DNA of 64,000 nt from Acetitomaculum ruminis DSM 5522 (GTDB taxonomy: Bacteria; Bacillota; Clostridia; Lachnospirales; Lachnospiraceae), in contig NZ_FOJY01000005.1 of NCBI RefSeq assembly GCF_900112085.1, forward strand, positions 66,123 to 130,122. The letters are read 5' to 3'. The position numbers were made by a program, and so were the translations under genes. Shown one piece after another: positions 37,054 to 46,124 of this stretch (positions within the stretch are counted from its first letter, which is position 1; each line of letters starts with the position of its first letter). The notes under the pieces are model-generated. The model did no database searches and was not told the DNA's origin. It worked only from the letters and a program-made list of their open reading frames with translations.

Positions 37054-39240
37054 ATGAATAAAAAGAATAAAGTAAAAGAAAAAGAAGATATATTTAAGTA
37101 TCCCCTATATGTAAATATTTTGGTAATTTTTCTGGCAGTTTTTTTAGGAACTCTTATAGCATGTTTATTTACATTTAGGTTTAACCTGGCAGAAAACTAT
37201 CATTACTTTTTTGACAAAGATAAGCTCTCAGCAGAGTTTGCAGGCTTAAACCTTTTAGGCTCTAAGATGTTTTGGATAAGAACTTTGTTTGCAATTATAG
37301 TAATGCATTATTTTTTGATGCATTTTATATGCAAGGTGTCTTATATTTATAACTGGCTTTTTGATAAAAGATATTTTGTGGGAGCAGGTATTTGGGCAGC
37401 GGCCACACTGCTGAATTTAAACGGTTCATCAATAGGCGCCTGGGGAAACTACCTTGGAATAAAAGCAACAGAGCCCATTTATGGAGTAATAAGATATATA
37501 AGAAGTGATGAGTGGGCTGTTTTTACCCCTATGATTTTTTCCCAGTCTTATGGAGATGCCTATTCCTGGTTTAGCAATATAATAAGAGGGGATCTTACGG
37601 ATGTTTTTATAATTTATGCTCTTCCTGTAAAGAACATAATGTCCATTATTTTTAGACCTTTCTTAAATGGCTATATGCTCTTTGGAAATTCTCTTGGAAT
37701 GGGATTTTTCTGGGTTGGAAGAATAGTTTGTCTCTATCTTGTATGGCTTGAATTATTTATGCTTTTAACCAAAAAAGATAAGAGATTAAGCGCTATAGGA
37801 GCCTTGTTTGTAGCAGTTTCGCCTCAGGTTCAATGGTGGTTTGCCATAAATGGTCTGGTGGAAATGCTGATTTTCGGGGCTTTGGCTATATTATTAGTAA
37901 ATACTATAATGAAGACCACTTCAAAAATCATAAAGTTTTTTTGCTTTTTAGGACTTTATATATGTGCCGGAGGATACCTCTTAACCCTATATCCGGCATG
38001 GATGGTTCCTTTATTTTATGTATTTTTAGGTCTGATGGCTTATGTAATTATATTAAATATAAAAGACTATAAAATATCACTTTTTGATATTGCAGGGCTA
38101 GCAGTTACCATTGTCCTTTTTGGTGTAAGTATGTATTACATTTATACAGTTTCAGGAGAAACCATTCAAACGGTACTTAATACTGCCTACCCTGGACAAA
38201 GGGCAAATTCAGGAGGCGGAGGTTTAAACTTGCTTTTTAACGAAGGAATAAACCTTTTATCCCCTTTTAAATCATTAGAATCTTCTGTTGGTTCAAATGT
38301 ATGCGAGGCTGCAACTTTCTTTAGTGCAGGACCTTTGGGATTAGCTATCTGTATTTACAATATGTATAAAAAGAAAAAGGCGGATCCTTTGGTAATATGC
38401 CTTATCATACCTTACATCATAATACTTGCCTATTGTGTAGTGGGATTTCCGGAATTTTTGGCAAAGATTACTCTTCTTAGTCATTCCACCTCAAAAAGAG
38501 CACTTTTAGGCCTAGGTCTTATAAATGTAATATTGATGATAAAAGGGGCAGGTGAGTTTGAAACAAAACTAAAACTTTCCCACTCCCAGATAATATCCTT
38601 GGCATTAGCAGCCTTATTAACATTTTTAACAGGCTTTGCAGGATTTAATTTAAGCTTAAAAATGTATGTGTTTATATTTGTTGTATATGTTTTATTTGTT
38701 TTCACAATAATAAATATAAACAATTACAAAACCCAGGCGGCACTGTTTTTAACAGCTGTATGCTTTATGTTGGGAGGAATGATTAATCCAATCAATTTTG
38801 GTACGGCAGATGTGACCAATACGGATCTTGCAAGGTCTATTAGGGAATATGACGAAAAAGACAGCAGATGGGTGTCAGATATAAGCTATTTGGCGGGAAA
38901 TTACCTGATAATGCAGGGAGCCTCCACCATCAATTCAACCAATGTATACCCAGATTTAAAACGCTGGGAGGAGTTTGATAAGGATGGAAAATACAACGAA
39001 GTATACAACAGATATGCTCATATACAGATCCATATAGTTGATAAAGCAGTATCAGATGACAGGTTTTCTCTCTTTCAGGCAGACTGTATAGATATCTCAT
39101 TATCAGTAAATGAACTGAAAAAAATGAAAGTTAACAGAATATTAACTAACCGGGATGACCTTGAAAGCTTGTCAAATAAAAAGGCAAAAGTAAAATTGCT
39201 GGGAGAGTGCAGTAATTATTACATCTATGAAATTGACTAA
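37054..39240 (+). CDS. Large polytopic membrane protein, GT-C glycosyltransferase-like
   Basis: 728 aa, not recognised by name. About 12-13 hydrophobic segments (for example LVIFLAVFLGTLIACLF near the N-terminus, then many between residues 70 and 570) precede a ~140-residue extracytoplasmic tail. A long first external loop contains YIRSDEWAVFTPMIFSQSYG; an acidic pair (DE) in the first loop and such topology are typical of GT-C glycosyltransferases that use lipid-linked sugars. The soluble C-terminus (SDISYLAGNYLIMQGASTIN, SVNELKKMKVNRILTNRDD) is also seen in YfhO-like proteins. Function inferred only from topology. Coupled to the phosphoesterase gene. Confidence 0.65.
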   Translation: MNKKNKVKEKEDIFKYPLYVNILVIFLAVFLGTLIACLFTFRFNLAENYHYFFDKDKLSAEFAGLNLLGSKMFWIRTLFAIIVMHYFLMHFICKVSYIYNWLFDKRYFVGAGIWAAATLLNLNGSSIGAWGNYLGIKATEPIYGVIRYIRSDEWAVFTPMIFSQSYGDAYSWFSNIIRGDLTDVFIIYALPVKNIMSIIFRPFLNGYMLFGNSLGMGFFWVGRIVCLYLVWLELFMLLTKKDKRLSAIGALFVAVSPQVQWWFAINGLVEMLIFGALAILLVNTIMKTTSKIIKFFCFLGLYICAGGYLLTLYPAWMVPLFYVFLGLMAYVIILNIKDYKISLFDIAGLAVTIVLFGVSMYYIYTVSGETIQTVLNTAYPGQRANSGGGGLNLLFNEGINLLSPFKSLESSVGSNVCEAATFFSAGPLGLAICIYNMYKKKKADPLVICLIIPYIIILAYCVVGFPEFLAKITLLSHSTSKRALLGLGLINVILMIKGAGEFETKLKLSHSQIISLALAALLTFLTGFAGFNLSLKMYVFIFVVYVLFVFTIININNYKTQAALFLTAVCFMLGGMINPINFGTADVTNTDLARSIREYDEKDSRWVSDISYLAGNYLIMQGASTINSTNVYPDLKRWEEFDKDGKYNEVYNRYAHIQIHIVDKAVSDDRFSLFQADCIDISLSVNELKKMKVNRILTNRDDLESLSNKKAKVKLLGECSNYYIYEID

Positions 39241-39311
39241 AATAACCAAAACTTTTAACAAAAATGTCAATGACTCATAAGATTTTCTTGTAATATGTGC
39301 AAAAATGGAAT

Positions 39312-39342
39312 GTGGCTAATGATAACATTGGCCACTTTTTTT
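39312..39342 (+). terminator. Terminator after the large membrane protein
   Basis: Stem GTGGCTAATG / CATTGGCCAC (one wobble) with ATAA loop and TTTTTTT tail. Confidence 0.9.
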
Positions 39343-39369
39343 GTATTTAATATTTGTTGATTAGTAACA

Positions 39370-39398
39370 TTGACAGTTTTTGGTATTTATAATATTAT
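39370..39398 (+). promoter_or_regulatory. Promoter of the small-protein transcript
   Basis: TTGACA, 17-bp spacer, TATTAT. Predicted leader ~185 nt before the ATG at 39591. Confidence 0.65.
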
Positions 39399-39527
39399 AC
39401 AATCAAGTTGGATGTTTAATACAAATAAACAACCGCGGAAATCTCAATAACAATTTACAAATTTTACATCGATATAATTAGCCATATTGTGAATTGTTAC
39501 AAGCTAAATATTGTACATTAAAAATTT

Positions 39528-39545
39528 CCTTCATATAAATGAAGG
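39528..39545 (+). other. Hairpin in the leader of the small protein
   Basis: CCTTCAT-ATAA-ATGAAGG, a perfect 7-bp stem that would hide a GAAGGG Shine-Dalgarno-like word. Confidence 0.5.
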
Positions 39546-39590
39546 GTGGAAATCAAAGAATTAATTAAAAAAAGAAAGGAATTAAAGGAA

Positions 39591-39749
39591 ATGCCACAAA
39601 TTAAAGAAAAAGCAATGGAAGTAATCGAAAGTTTATCAGAAGAAAGCTTAATGGAGGCTATAACAACTCTTAAGCACATTCAGTCGTCAGAGAATAAACC
39701 AAGAATTGAGCTTATCCCAGAAGAAATAGACTGGATCAACGTATTATAA
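39591..39749 (+). CDS. Small helical protein of unknown function
   Basis: 52 aa from ATG 39591 (MPQIKEKAMEVIESLSEESL...), preceded by AAAGGAATTAAAGGAA. An in-frame GTG at 39546 would give 67 aa but has a poor ribosome site and lies at the base of a hairpin. The sequence is highly charged and helical with the pattern ESLSEESLMEAITTLKHIQ, which recalls short antitoxin-like or DUF2281-like proteins, then ELIPEEIDWINVL. It has its own promoter and terminator. No toxin gene is next to it. Function unknown. Confidence 0.6.
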   Translation: MPQIKEKAMEVIESLSEESLMEAITTLKHIQSSENKPRIELIPEEIDWINVL

Positions 39750-39789
39750 TAAAGGATAATAATTAGAACGGAAAAAATTTAACAAAAAA

Positions 39790-39830
39790 TAAGGAGCAAT
39801 GTATAGCCGCTTTGCTCCTTATTTTTTTTG
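39790..39830 (+). terminator. Terminator of the small-protein transcript
   Basis: Stem AAGGAGCAA / TTGCTCCTT with an 11-12 nt loop and a TTTTTTTTG tail. Confidence 0.92.
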
Positions 39831-40483
39831 TTTTTATAAAAACATTAAAGCTTAAATTAGACTTTCGCAGAGGCTTTGGTATATAAGAATAAGCACATAG
39901 GGCATATAGAAGTTAAAAAACTAATAAAATAAGCTTTAAAAAAGAGAGAAATTTAGCTATATTAACATAAAAAACAAAAATAATGTAACCGTGTTTACTT
40001 TTATGCCTTGCAATATGAAATATCAAAATCAAAAGAGAACGTTAAAAAATTATCAAATTTAGTAATAATAACGGAAAATTTCAAAAAAGAGGCAAAATTG
40101 GTACAAATTTCATAGTGCTATTAATACAATGACTTATAACGGGATTTGGTAATAGTATCTAAAATGATAAAAGGTTTTGAAGGATTTTGCTAACAATTTA
40201 ACGACATTTTTTTAACAAGACTTTTCGGGCAAATTGCCGATTAACAAAGGGGTATTTATAGCTCCAACCAGGGGGTCTTTCGTGTAAAATACACTATTTA
40301 AATTGATTTCTTGTAATTACATACCTGAAATTCTCTAAATTATTTCCTGACAGGAAAAAAATCCAATAATAAAATTCGCACATTTTGTTAAAATGACTAA
40401 AAATTAATATCTACTTTAATTCTTTATATGAAAAAGATACTAAAGACTTGATGAAAATTATTAAACGGTTAATAATTTAATGT
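39831..40483. other. Long AT-rich gene-free region upstream of marR
   Basis: About 650 bp without a credible reading frame on either strand, part of the 829-bp gap 39750-40578. It includes a small GC-richer island at 40230-40300 (GGGCAAATTGCC and CTCCAACCAGGGGGTC words) and several AT-rich stretches with possible promoters. I see nothing assignable. Confidence 0.4.
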
Positions 40484-40512
40484 TTGACAATAAAACGTTA
40501 ACTGCTTATAAT
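40484..40512 (+). promoter_or_regulatory. Consensus promoter of the marR-ABC exporter operon
   Basis: TTGACA, 17-bp spacer, TATAAT: a perfect sigma-A promoter. The spacer holds the palindrome AACGTT within AAAACGTTAA, and TTAAACGGTTAA lies 15 bp upstream; both are candidates for MarR autorepression. Such a strong promoter normally implies a repressor. Confidence 0.9.
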
Positions 40513-40578
40513 TATAGAAAAACTATTTGATGTTATTATTATCGTCAATTGTTAAATTAAATTGCAGGAGGTGAATTG

Positions 40579-41124
40579 ATGGAGTATTTTGAACTTCTGG
40601 GGAAGCTGGAACATATCAATCTTATTAGAAGGATATTTTTACAGGAAGTAAATTCCAAATTTGAAATTTATCAAGGTCAGATGCCCCTTTTAGGATATGT
40701 ATTATTTCATCCCGGATGCACCCAGGTTGAGATAGCACAAGAACTGGCAGTTACACCTGCTTCTGTTGCTACTTCCAGTAAACGCCTTGCAAAAGCCGGA
40801 CTTTTGGTGAAAAACATAGATGAAGATAATCTTCGTTGCAAGAAAGTTTTTCTCACCAAAAAGGGAGAGCAGATTGCAAGGGAGTGTGGTGGAAAACTCT
40901 ACGAGTTTGACAAGCGGATGTTTGACGGTTTTTCTGAAGAGGATATGAAAACCCTTAGTGTATTTTTTGACAGGATACAGGAAAATACTCTGCAAGCCTT
41001 GAAAGAACAGTCCGATATAAGTATGGAATCTAACAGGGTTACTGTTCCATATTTGTTAAGACTTATGGAGAAAAGAGAAAAAGAACTAAAGAGAAAAAAA
41101 TCTAAAGGAAGCGAGGAAGAATAA
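40579..41124 (+). CDS. MarR-family transcriptional regulator
   Basis: 181-aa winged-helix regulator. The HTH and wing are in CTQVEIAQELAVTPASVATSSKRLAKAGLLVK and the wing in DEDNLRCKKVFLTKKGEQIA. An extra ~35-residue basic tail ends in KRKKSKGSEEE. ATG 40579 is preferred to the TTG directly before it, because AGGAGGTG lies 5 nt from the ATG. Its stop overlaps the start of the next gene (TAATG), so it is translationally coupled to the ABC exporter and probably regulates it in response to a substrate drug. Confidence 0.93.
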   Translation: MEYFELLGKLEHINLIRRIFLQEVNSKFEIYQGQMPLLGYVLFHPGCTQVEIAQELAVTPASVATSSKRLAKAGLLVKNIDEDNLRCKKVFLTKKGEQIARECGGKLYEFDKRMFDGFSEEDMKTLSVFFDRIQENTLQALKEQSDISMESNRVTVPYLLRLMEKREKELKRKKSKGSEEE

Positions 41125-42851
41125 TGGTTAAAAAAATCTTATCGTGCTTAGGTGAGTATAAAAAATATGCCATTCTTACTCCGGTTATTATTGTAGGAGA
41201 GGTAATTATGGAGACACTTATTCCCATGGTTATGGCTCAAATGGTAGACCGGGGAGTTGCCAATAAGGATATGAGTTTTATACTTAAAATGGGCGCACTA
41301 ATGATATTGATGGCAGTCATCTCATTAACCTGTGGTGTTTTGGCAGGAAAATTTGCTGCTACAGCCAGTATGGGACTGGCAAAGGGTATAAGAAAAAAAG
41401 AATTTTATAATATTTCAAATTTTGCATTTTCTAATATTGATAAAATTGGTACCGCATCACTTATAACGCGTCTTACAACTGATGTTACCAATACTCAAAA
41501 CGCCTTTCAGATGATAATAAGAATGGCAGTAAGAGCACCTCTTATGTTTATAAGTGCCACGGTTATGGCGGTTCTTATAAATGCGAAATTATCATTGATT
41601 GTTGCTGTTGCTATTCCTTTTTTGTCATTTGTTCTTTATTTTATTGCAACAAGTGCCTATCCAAGATTTATGGAGATGCTTTCAAAATATGACAAGTTAA
41701 ATGCAAGAGTTCAGGAAAATCTTATTGCCATAAGGGTAGTTAAATCCTTTGTTCGCGGTGATTATGAATGCGAGGAATTTGAAAAAGCAGCAGATGCTGT
41801 AAGGAATGCTCAGTTAAGAGCAGAAAGAGTTGTTATCTGGAACATGCCTGCCATGCAGTTTTCCATGTATGCCTGTACAATAGCCGTTTCCTATTTTGGT
41901 GGTGTTATGATTATTGGTGGAAGCTTTAAGGTAGGGGCTCTTATGAGCTTTGTTTCATATATTTTACAGATTTTATTGTCACTTATGATGATTTCTATGA
42001 TGTTTGTTATGCTGGTTTTATCAAGAGCCTCCATTCAAAGAATCGGAGAAGTATTAGAAGAAGAATCAGATATTAAGGATGATAAAGGAAATGAAGAACT
42101 TAAAGTTGAAGACGGTTCAATTAAGTTTAAAGATGTTGCTTTTTCCTATGCTAATGATCCGGGTAATTTAACCTTAGAAAGTATTGATTTTGAAATAAAA
42201 TCCGGTGAAACCATCGGAATTATAGGAGGAACAGGTTCTGCCAAGACTTCCCTGGTTCAGCTTATTCCAAGGCTATATGATGTAATTAAGGGACAGGTTA
42301 TTGTGGGAGGACATGATGTAAGAGAATATAAGCTTAATAATTTAAGGGACGAAGTGGCAATGGTTCTTCAAAAGAATGTACTCTTTTCAGGAACTATTGA
42401 AGATAATCTTAGATGGGGTGATAAAAATGCCTCCATGAATGAGATAGAAGAAGCATGTAAGGCTGCCTGTGCCCATGACTTTATTATGGAATTTCCTAAT
42501 GGATACAAGACTGACTTAGGACAGGGTGGAGTTAATGTATCCGGTGGACAAAAGCAAAGAATCTGTATTGCCAGAGCACTTTTAAAGAAACCTAAAATAA
42601 TTATTTTAGATGATTCCACCAGTGCCGTGGATACTGCTACAGATGCTCATATAAGACAGGCTTTTAAAGAAAAACTTTCAGATACTACAACTATTATTAT
42701 AGCCCAAAGAATATCTTCCGTAGCTGATGCAGACAGAATTATTGTTTTGGATCAGGGTAAGATAAATGCTATTGGTACCCATGAAGAGCTTCTTAAATCC
42801 AATGAGATTTATAAAGAAGTATATGAATCACAACAGAAAGGAGCTGCGTAA
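41124..42851 (+). CDS. ABC exporter half-transporter with degenerate ATP site (subunit A)
   Basis: 575 aa: six membrane segments (about residues 15-310) plus a nucleotide-binding domain. Walker A is IGGTGSAKTSLVQL, signature VSGGQKQRICIARAL, Walker B IIILDDSTSAVD. The catalytic Glu after Walker B is Asp here, the mark of the degenerate site in heterodimeric exporters such as BmrCD/TM287-288. The switch His is also replaced: IIIAQRISS has Gln where His is expected. It needs the next gene's product as partner. Start overlaps the marR stop; 2-bp gap to the next gene. Confidence 0.94.
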   Translation: MVKKILSCLGEYKKYAILTPVIIVGEVIMETLIPMVMAQMVDRGVANKDMSFILKMGALMILMAVISLTCGVLAGKFAATASMGLAKGIRKKEFYNISNFAFSNIDKIGTASLITRLTTDVTNTQNAFQMIIRMAVRAPLMFISATVMAVLINAKLSLIVAVAIPFLSFVLYFIATSAYPRFMEMLSKYDKLNARVQENLIAIRVVKSFVRGDYECEEFEKAADAVRNAQLRAERVVIWNMPAMQFSMYACTIAVSYFGGVMIIGGSFKVGALMSFVSYILQILLSLMMISMMFVMLVLSRASIQRIGEVLEEESDIKDDKGNEELKVEDGSIKFKDVAFSYANDPGNLTLESIDFEIKSGETIGIIGGTGSAKTSLVQLIPRLYDVIKGQVIVGGHDVREYKLNNLRDEVAMVLQKNVLFSGTIEDNLRWGDKNASMNEIEEACKAACAHDFIMEFPNGYKTDLGQGGVNVSGGQKQRICIARALLKKPKIIILDDSTSAVDTATDAHIRQAFKEKLSDTTTIIIAQRISSVADADRIIVLDQGKINAIGTHEELLKSNEIYKEVYESQQKGAA

Positions 42852-42853
42852 AA

Positions 42854-44806
42854 ATGTCAGAAGAAAAAAGAAATGATTATTCATCAGGCTCCAGACCCAG
42901 GGGACCAAGACCGGGAAGACACGGAGGACCACCTATGGGAGTAATGGGAGGCGGCCCAAAAAATGCAGGAAAAACCATAAAAAGAATTTTCTCCTACATG
43001 TCAGATATGAAAGGACAGCTTGTTATCATAGTAACCTGTATTGTTATAAGTACAATTGTGGGAATTATGGGAACATATTTTTTAAAACCCTTAATCAACA
43101 ACTTTATAGAGCCTCTTATAGGTCAGAAAAATCCGGATCTTTCTGAATTTATCAAGTGGATTTTGCTTATGGCAGGGGCTTATATTATAGGTTGTCTGGC
43201 TACTTTTATATACAGCAGATTAATGGTAAATGTATCCACAAGAACTATCTATAAAATAAGAGTTGATATGTTTAACAGGATGCAAAAGCTTCCAATAAGA
43301 TATTTTGATACCCATACTCATGGTGAAATAATGAGCTGCTATTCAAATGACATGGACACAGTAAGGGATATGTTAAGTCAGAGTTTTGCCCAGCTTATTA
43401 ATTCAGGAATTAATGTTGTGGGAACATTTACAGTAATGCTCTTTTTAAGTCCATTGCTTACATTAATTGTAGTTGTTTCAATTTTTCTGATAATGTATAT
43501 TGTTGGAGCATTGGGAAAAAGAAGCGGTAAATACTTTATGATGCAGCAAAAGGAATTAGGAGCTGTAAATGGTTACATAGAAGAAAGTATAGAAGGATTA
43601 AAAGTAATAAAGGTATTTTGCCATGAGGATGAAAGCAAAGTAGACTTTGATGAAAAGAATGATAAGCTTTTTAAGGCTGCCGAAAAAGCTAATTCCTATG
43701 CAAATATTATGATGCCGGCCATGAACAATCTTTCCTATGTGCAATATGCCGCAACCTGTATTGTAGGAAGTATATTTGTTATTGCAGGAAATATTGACCT
43801 TGGTACCCTTGCTTCCTTTTTGCAGTTTACCAGATCCTTTTCAATGCCTGTAACCCAGATTTCTCAGCAGTTTAATGCTATTATGCAGGCTTTGGCAGGT
43901 GCAGAAAGAATCTTTAATCTTATTGATGAAGAACCAGAAACAGACAATGGTTATGTAACTTTGGTAAATGCAAATATTGATGAAGATGGAAATATCACGG
44001 AAGCTGATAAAAGAACCGACAGATGGGCATGGAAACATCCTCATCATGATGGAAGCCTTACCTATACGGAAGTTAAGGGAAAAGTTGAATTTGAAGATGT
44101 GGTATTTGGATATGAAAGCAATAAAACAGTCTTAAACGGTATAAGTCTCTATGCAAAACCGGGACAGAAAATTGCCTTTGTAGGCTCTACAGGAGCTGGA
44201 AAAACCACAATTACAAACCTTATAAACAGATTTTATGATGTTCCTGACGGAAAAATTCGTTATGATGGTATAAATATTAATAAAATTAAAAAGGACGACC
44301 TTAGAAAGTCCCAGTCCATAGTTTTACAGGATACCCATTTATTTACAGGAACTGTAAAGGAAAATATAAGATATGGTAAGCTTGATGCTACGGATGATGA
44401 GATAAAGAATGCAGCAAAACTGGCCAATGCAGACTTCTTTATTAAACATTTGCCTAATGGTTACGATACAATGCTTACAGCAGACGGTGCCAACTTAAGT
44501 CAGGGTCAAAGACAGCTGTTGGCAATCGCCAGAGCAGCAGTTGCAGATCCTCCGGTACTTATTCTTGATGAAGCTACAAGTTCCATTGATACTAGAACTG
44601 AGCGACTTATAGAAGAGGGTATGGATAAGCTTATGGCCAACAGGACAGTATTTGTTATAGCCCATAGACTTTCAACTGTTAGAAACTCCAATGCAATTAT
44701 GGTACTTGAAAATGGTGAAATTATTGAAAGAGGAGACCATGAAGAACTTATAGACCAAAAGGGCAAATATTACCAGCTTTATACCGGAATGTTTGAACTT
44801 TCCTAA
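42854..44806 (+). CDS. ABC exporter half-transporter with intact ATP site (subunit B)
   Basis: 650-aa partner of the preceding gene. It starts with an unusual Gly/Pro/Arg-rich tail (about 40 residues, RPRGPRPGRHGGPPMG) before TM1. NBD motifs: Walker A VGSTGAGKTTITN, signature LSQGQRQLLAIARA, Walker B LILDEATSSID and switch His in IAHRLSTVR, all canonical except the SQGQ signature, which would face the other subunit's site. Between the TMD and NBD there is a ~40-residue insert (DEDGNITEADKRTDRWAWKH). It forms a heterodimeric multidrug-type exporter. Confidence 0.95.
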   Translation: MSEEKRNDYSSGSRPRGPRPGRHGGPPMGVMGGGPKNAGKTIKRIFSYMSDMKGQLVIIVTCIVISTIVGIMGTYFLKPLINNFIEPLIGQKNPDLSEFIKWILLMAGAYIIGCLATFIYSRLMVNVSTRTIYKIRVDMFNRMQKLPIRYFDTHTHGEIMSCYSNDMDTVRDMLSQSFAQLINSGINVVGTFTVMLFLSPLLTLIVVVSIFLIMYIVGALGKRSGKYFMMQQKELGAVNGYIEESIEGLKVIKVFCHEDESKVDFDEKNDKLFKAAEKANSYANIMMPAMNNLSYVQYAATCIVGSIFVIAGNIDLGTLASFLQFTRSFSMPVTQISQQFNAIMQALAGAERIFNLIDEEPETDNGYVTLVNANIDEDGNITEADKRTDRWAWKHPHHDGSLTYTEVKGKVEFEDVVFGYESNKTVLNGISLYAKPGQKIAFVGSTGAGKTTITNLINRFYDVPDGKIRYDGININKIKKDDLRKSQSIVLQDTHLFTGTVKENIRYGKLDATDDEIKNAAKLANADFFIKHLPNGYDTMLTADGANLSQGQRQLLAIARAAVADPPVLILDEATSSIDTRTERLIEEGMDKLMANRTVFVIAHRLSTVRNSNAIMVLENGEIIERGDHEELIDQKGKYYQLYTGMFELS

Positions 44807-44824
44807 AAATTTTACATAAATAAG

Positions 44825-44860
44825 AATCCCCCTTCCTAAAGCAGTGAAGGGGGATTAATA
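44825..44860. terminator. Bidirectional terminator after the ABC exporter
   Basis: Perfect 11-bp stem AATCCCCCTTC / GAAGGGGGATT, with T/A-rich flanks. It separates the convergent exporter and lipoate ligase genes. Confidence 0.85.
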
Positions 44861-44861
44861 T

Positions 44862-45854
44862 TTATAATTCTCTTTTCAGTAATGTAATAATATCACTTAT
44901 GATTTGTTTTTGGAGGTTGTTTTCTACAGTAATGGAATCTAAAGCTTTTTTTATGCCCTCCGTGGAATATTTGCAATTTATAAGCAATTTGTTAATTGTA
45001 TCAAAAATTGTTTCGTCCATGGAATCAGTATAGATTTTGCACTCTGAAATAAGTCCTTCTTTAATCTGAAAATGAAGCTGTATTTCACCCCAGTCAAAAC
45101 GATTTTCCAATATATGTTCAAAATTGATTTTTCTTCCAAATACCCACTTATCAGATGTAAAAAAGTCTAATTCATTTTTCCAAAGAGATTTATCAGGAAC
45201 CGGATAGAGCTTGCTGTCATCACCAAAAAGTTCTTTTGTGGTTTCTATCATGGCATCCTCAAAACCTTTTACGGTAATGTCCTTATTTAACTCCACCAGG
45301 TTTGTAACTCTGCTTTGCACTGATTTTACGCCTTTTGAGGCAAGTTTTGCCTTTGATACATTTAAGTATTTTGCCATTTTTTGAAGGTCTGCATTTATAA
45401 GCATAGTGGCATGCATAATGTGGAAATTATCATATTTTGAAAAAGCAGAACCAGATACTTTTTTGTTACCCTCCACCAAAAGGTCATTTCGTCCGTTGAA
45501 AAAGGCATCTATACCAAATTTTTTTAAAGAACTTGTGACAATGTTAATAAGCTGTTCAATGTTATAGTCTTTTTCATAGCAGATAAAAGAATAATTAACA
45601 TTGCCCGGATCCTGGAACACGGCACCCCCACCGCTTTTTCGTCTTCCAATATTAATATTGTCCTCCTCCATGGCACTAAGATGACACTCCCTCCAGGGAT
45701 TCTGGTTTCTACCGATTACTATGGTATTATTGTTCCACCATAAAAACAAAATAGCACATTCATTTTCCAGTTCTTTAATAAGATACTCTTCAAGAGCCAG
45801 ATTAGTTCTTATATCGTGCTCATCGCTGATGTAAATTTTGACTTTTTTAAACAT
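44862..45854 (-). CDS. lplA: Lipoate--protein ligase A
   Basis: Activates lipoate with ATP and attaches it to a lipoyl domain Lys. Family motifs: INLALEEYL-like N-terminus (TNLALEEYLI), LWWNNNTIVIGRNQNPWRE, RRKSGGGAVFQDPGNVNYSF, KVSGSAFSKYDNFHIMHATMLINADL. The C-terminal accessory domain follows. 330 aa, full length. AGAGGTAAAG precedes the ATG. No lipoate-dependent enzyme (GcvH, PDH E2) is encoded here, so its target is elsewhere; external lipoate scavenging is implied. Confidence 0.95.
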   Translation of the reverse strand: MFKKVKIYISDEHDIRTNLALEEYLIKELENECAILFLWWNNNTIVIGRNQNPWRECHLSAMEEDNINIGRRKSGGGAVFQDPGNVNYSFICYEKDYNIEQLINIVTSSLKKFGIDAFFNGRNDLLVEGNKKVSGSAFSKYDNFHIMHATMLINADLQKMAKYLNVSKAKLASKGVKSVQSRVTNLVELNKDITVKGFEDAMIETTKELFGDDSKLYPVPDKSLWKNELDFFTSDKWVFGRKINFEHILENRFDWGEIQLHFQIKEGLISECKIYTDSMDETIFDTINKLLINCKYSTEGIKKALDSITVENNLQKQIISDIITLLKREL

Positions 45855-46006
45855 TTCTTTACCTCTTCTCCTACATATTTATACAAATATTTTAGGATAA
45901 ATAGAAACAAAAGTCTAGTAAATCTATAGAGATTATTGGAAAATTGCTGAATTGATTGAAAATTATAGTTAATTTCTTTTAAAATATTTCATTTTTGTTA
46001 TATACT

Positions 46007-46036
46007 TTGACAATAATCATGCTGATACTTTATACT
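46007..46036 (+). promoter_or_regulatory. Promoter of the DUF1292 gene
   Basis: TTGACA, 18-bp spacer, TATACT. The ~80-nt leader includes AGGAAA...TTTCCT and GGGG...CCCC complementarity and could fold. Confidence 0.65.
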
Positions 46037-46124
46037 TATTTATAAGGAAAATGTGGGGGACTTTGCCTGAAATTTCCTATTTTAAAGGTTTTTAGATGGT
46101 ATCCCCTTAGAAAGGAAGCAAAAA

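Noticed and set aside
39831-40483. CRISPR array or tandem repeats in long gene-free regions
   Set aside because: No regularly spaced direct repeats were seen in this or any other intergenic region.
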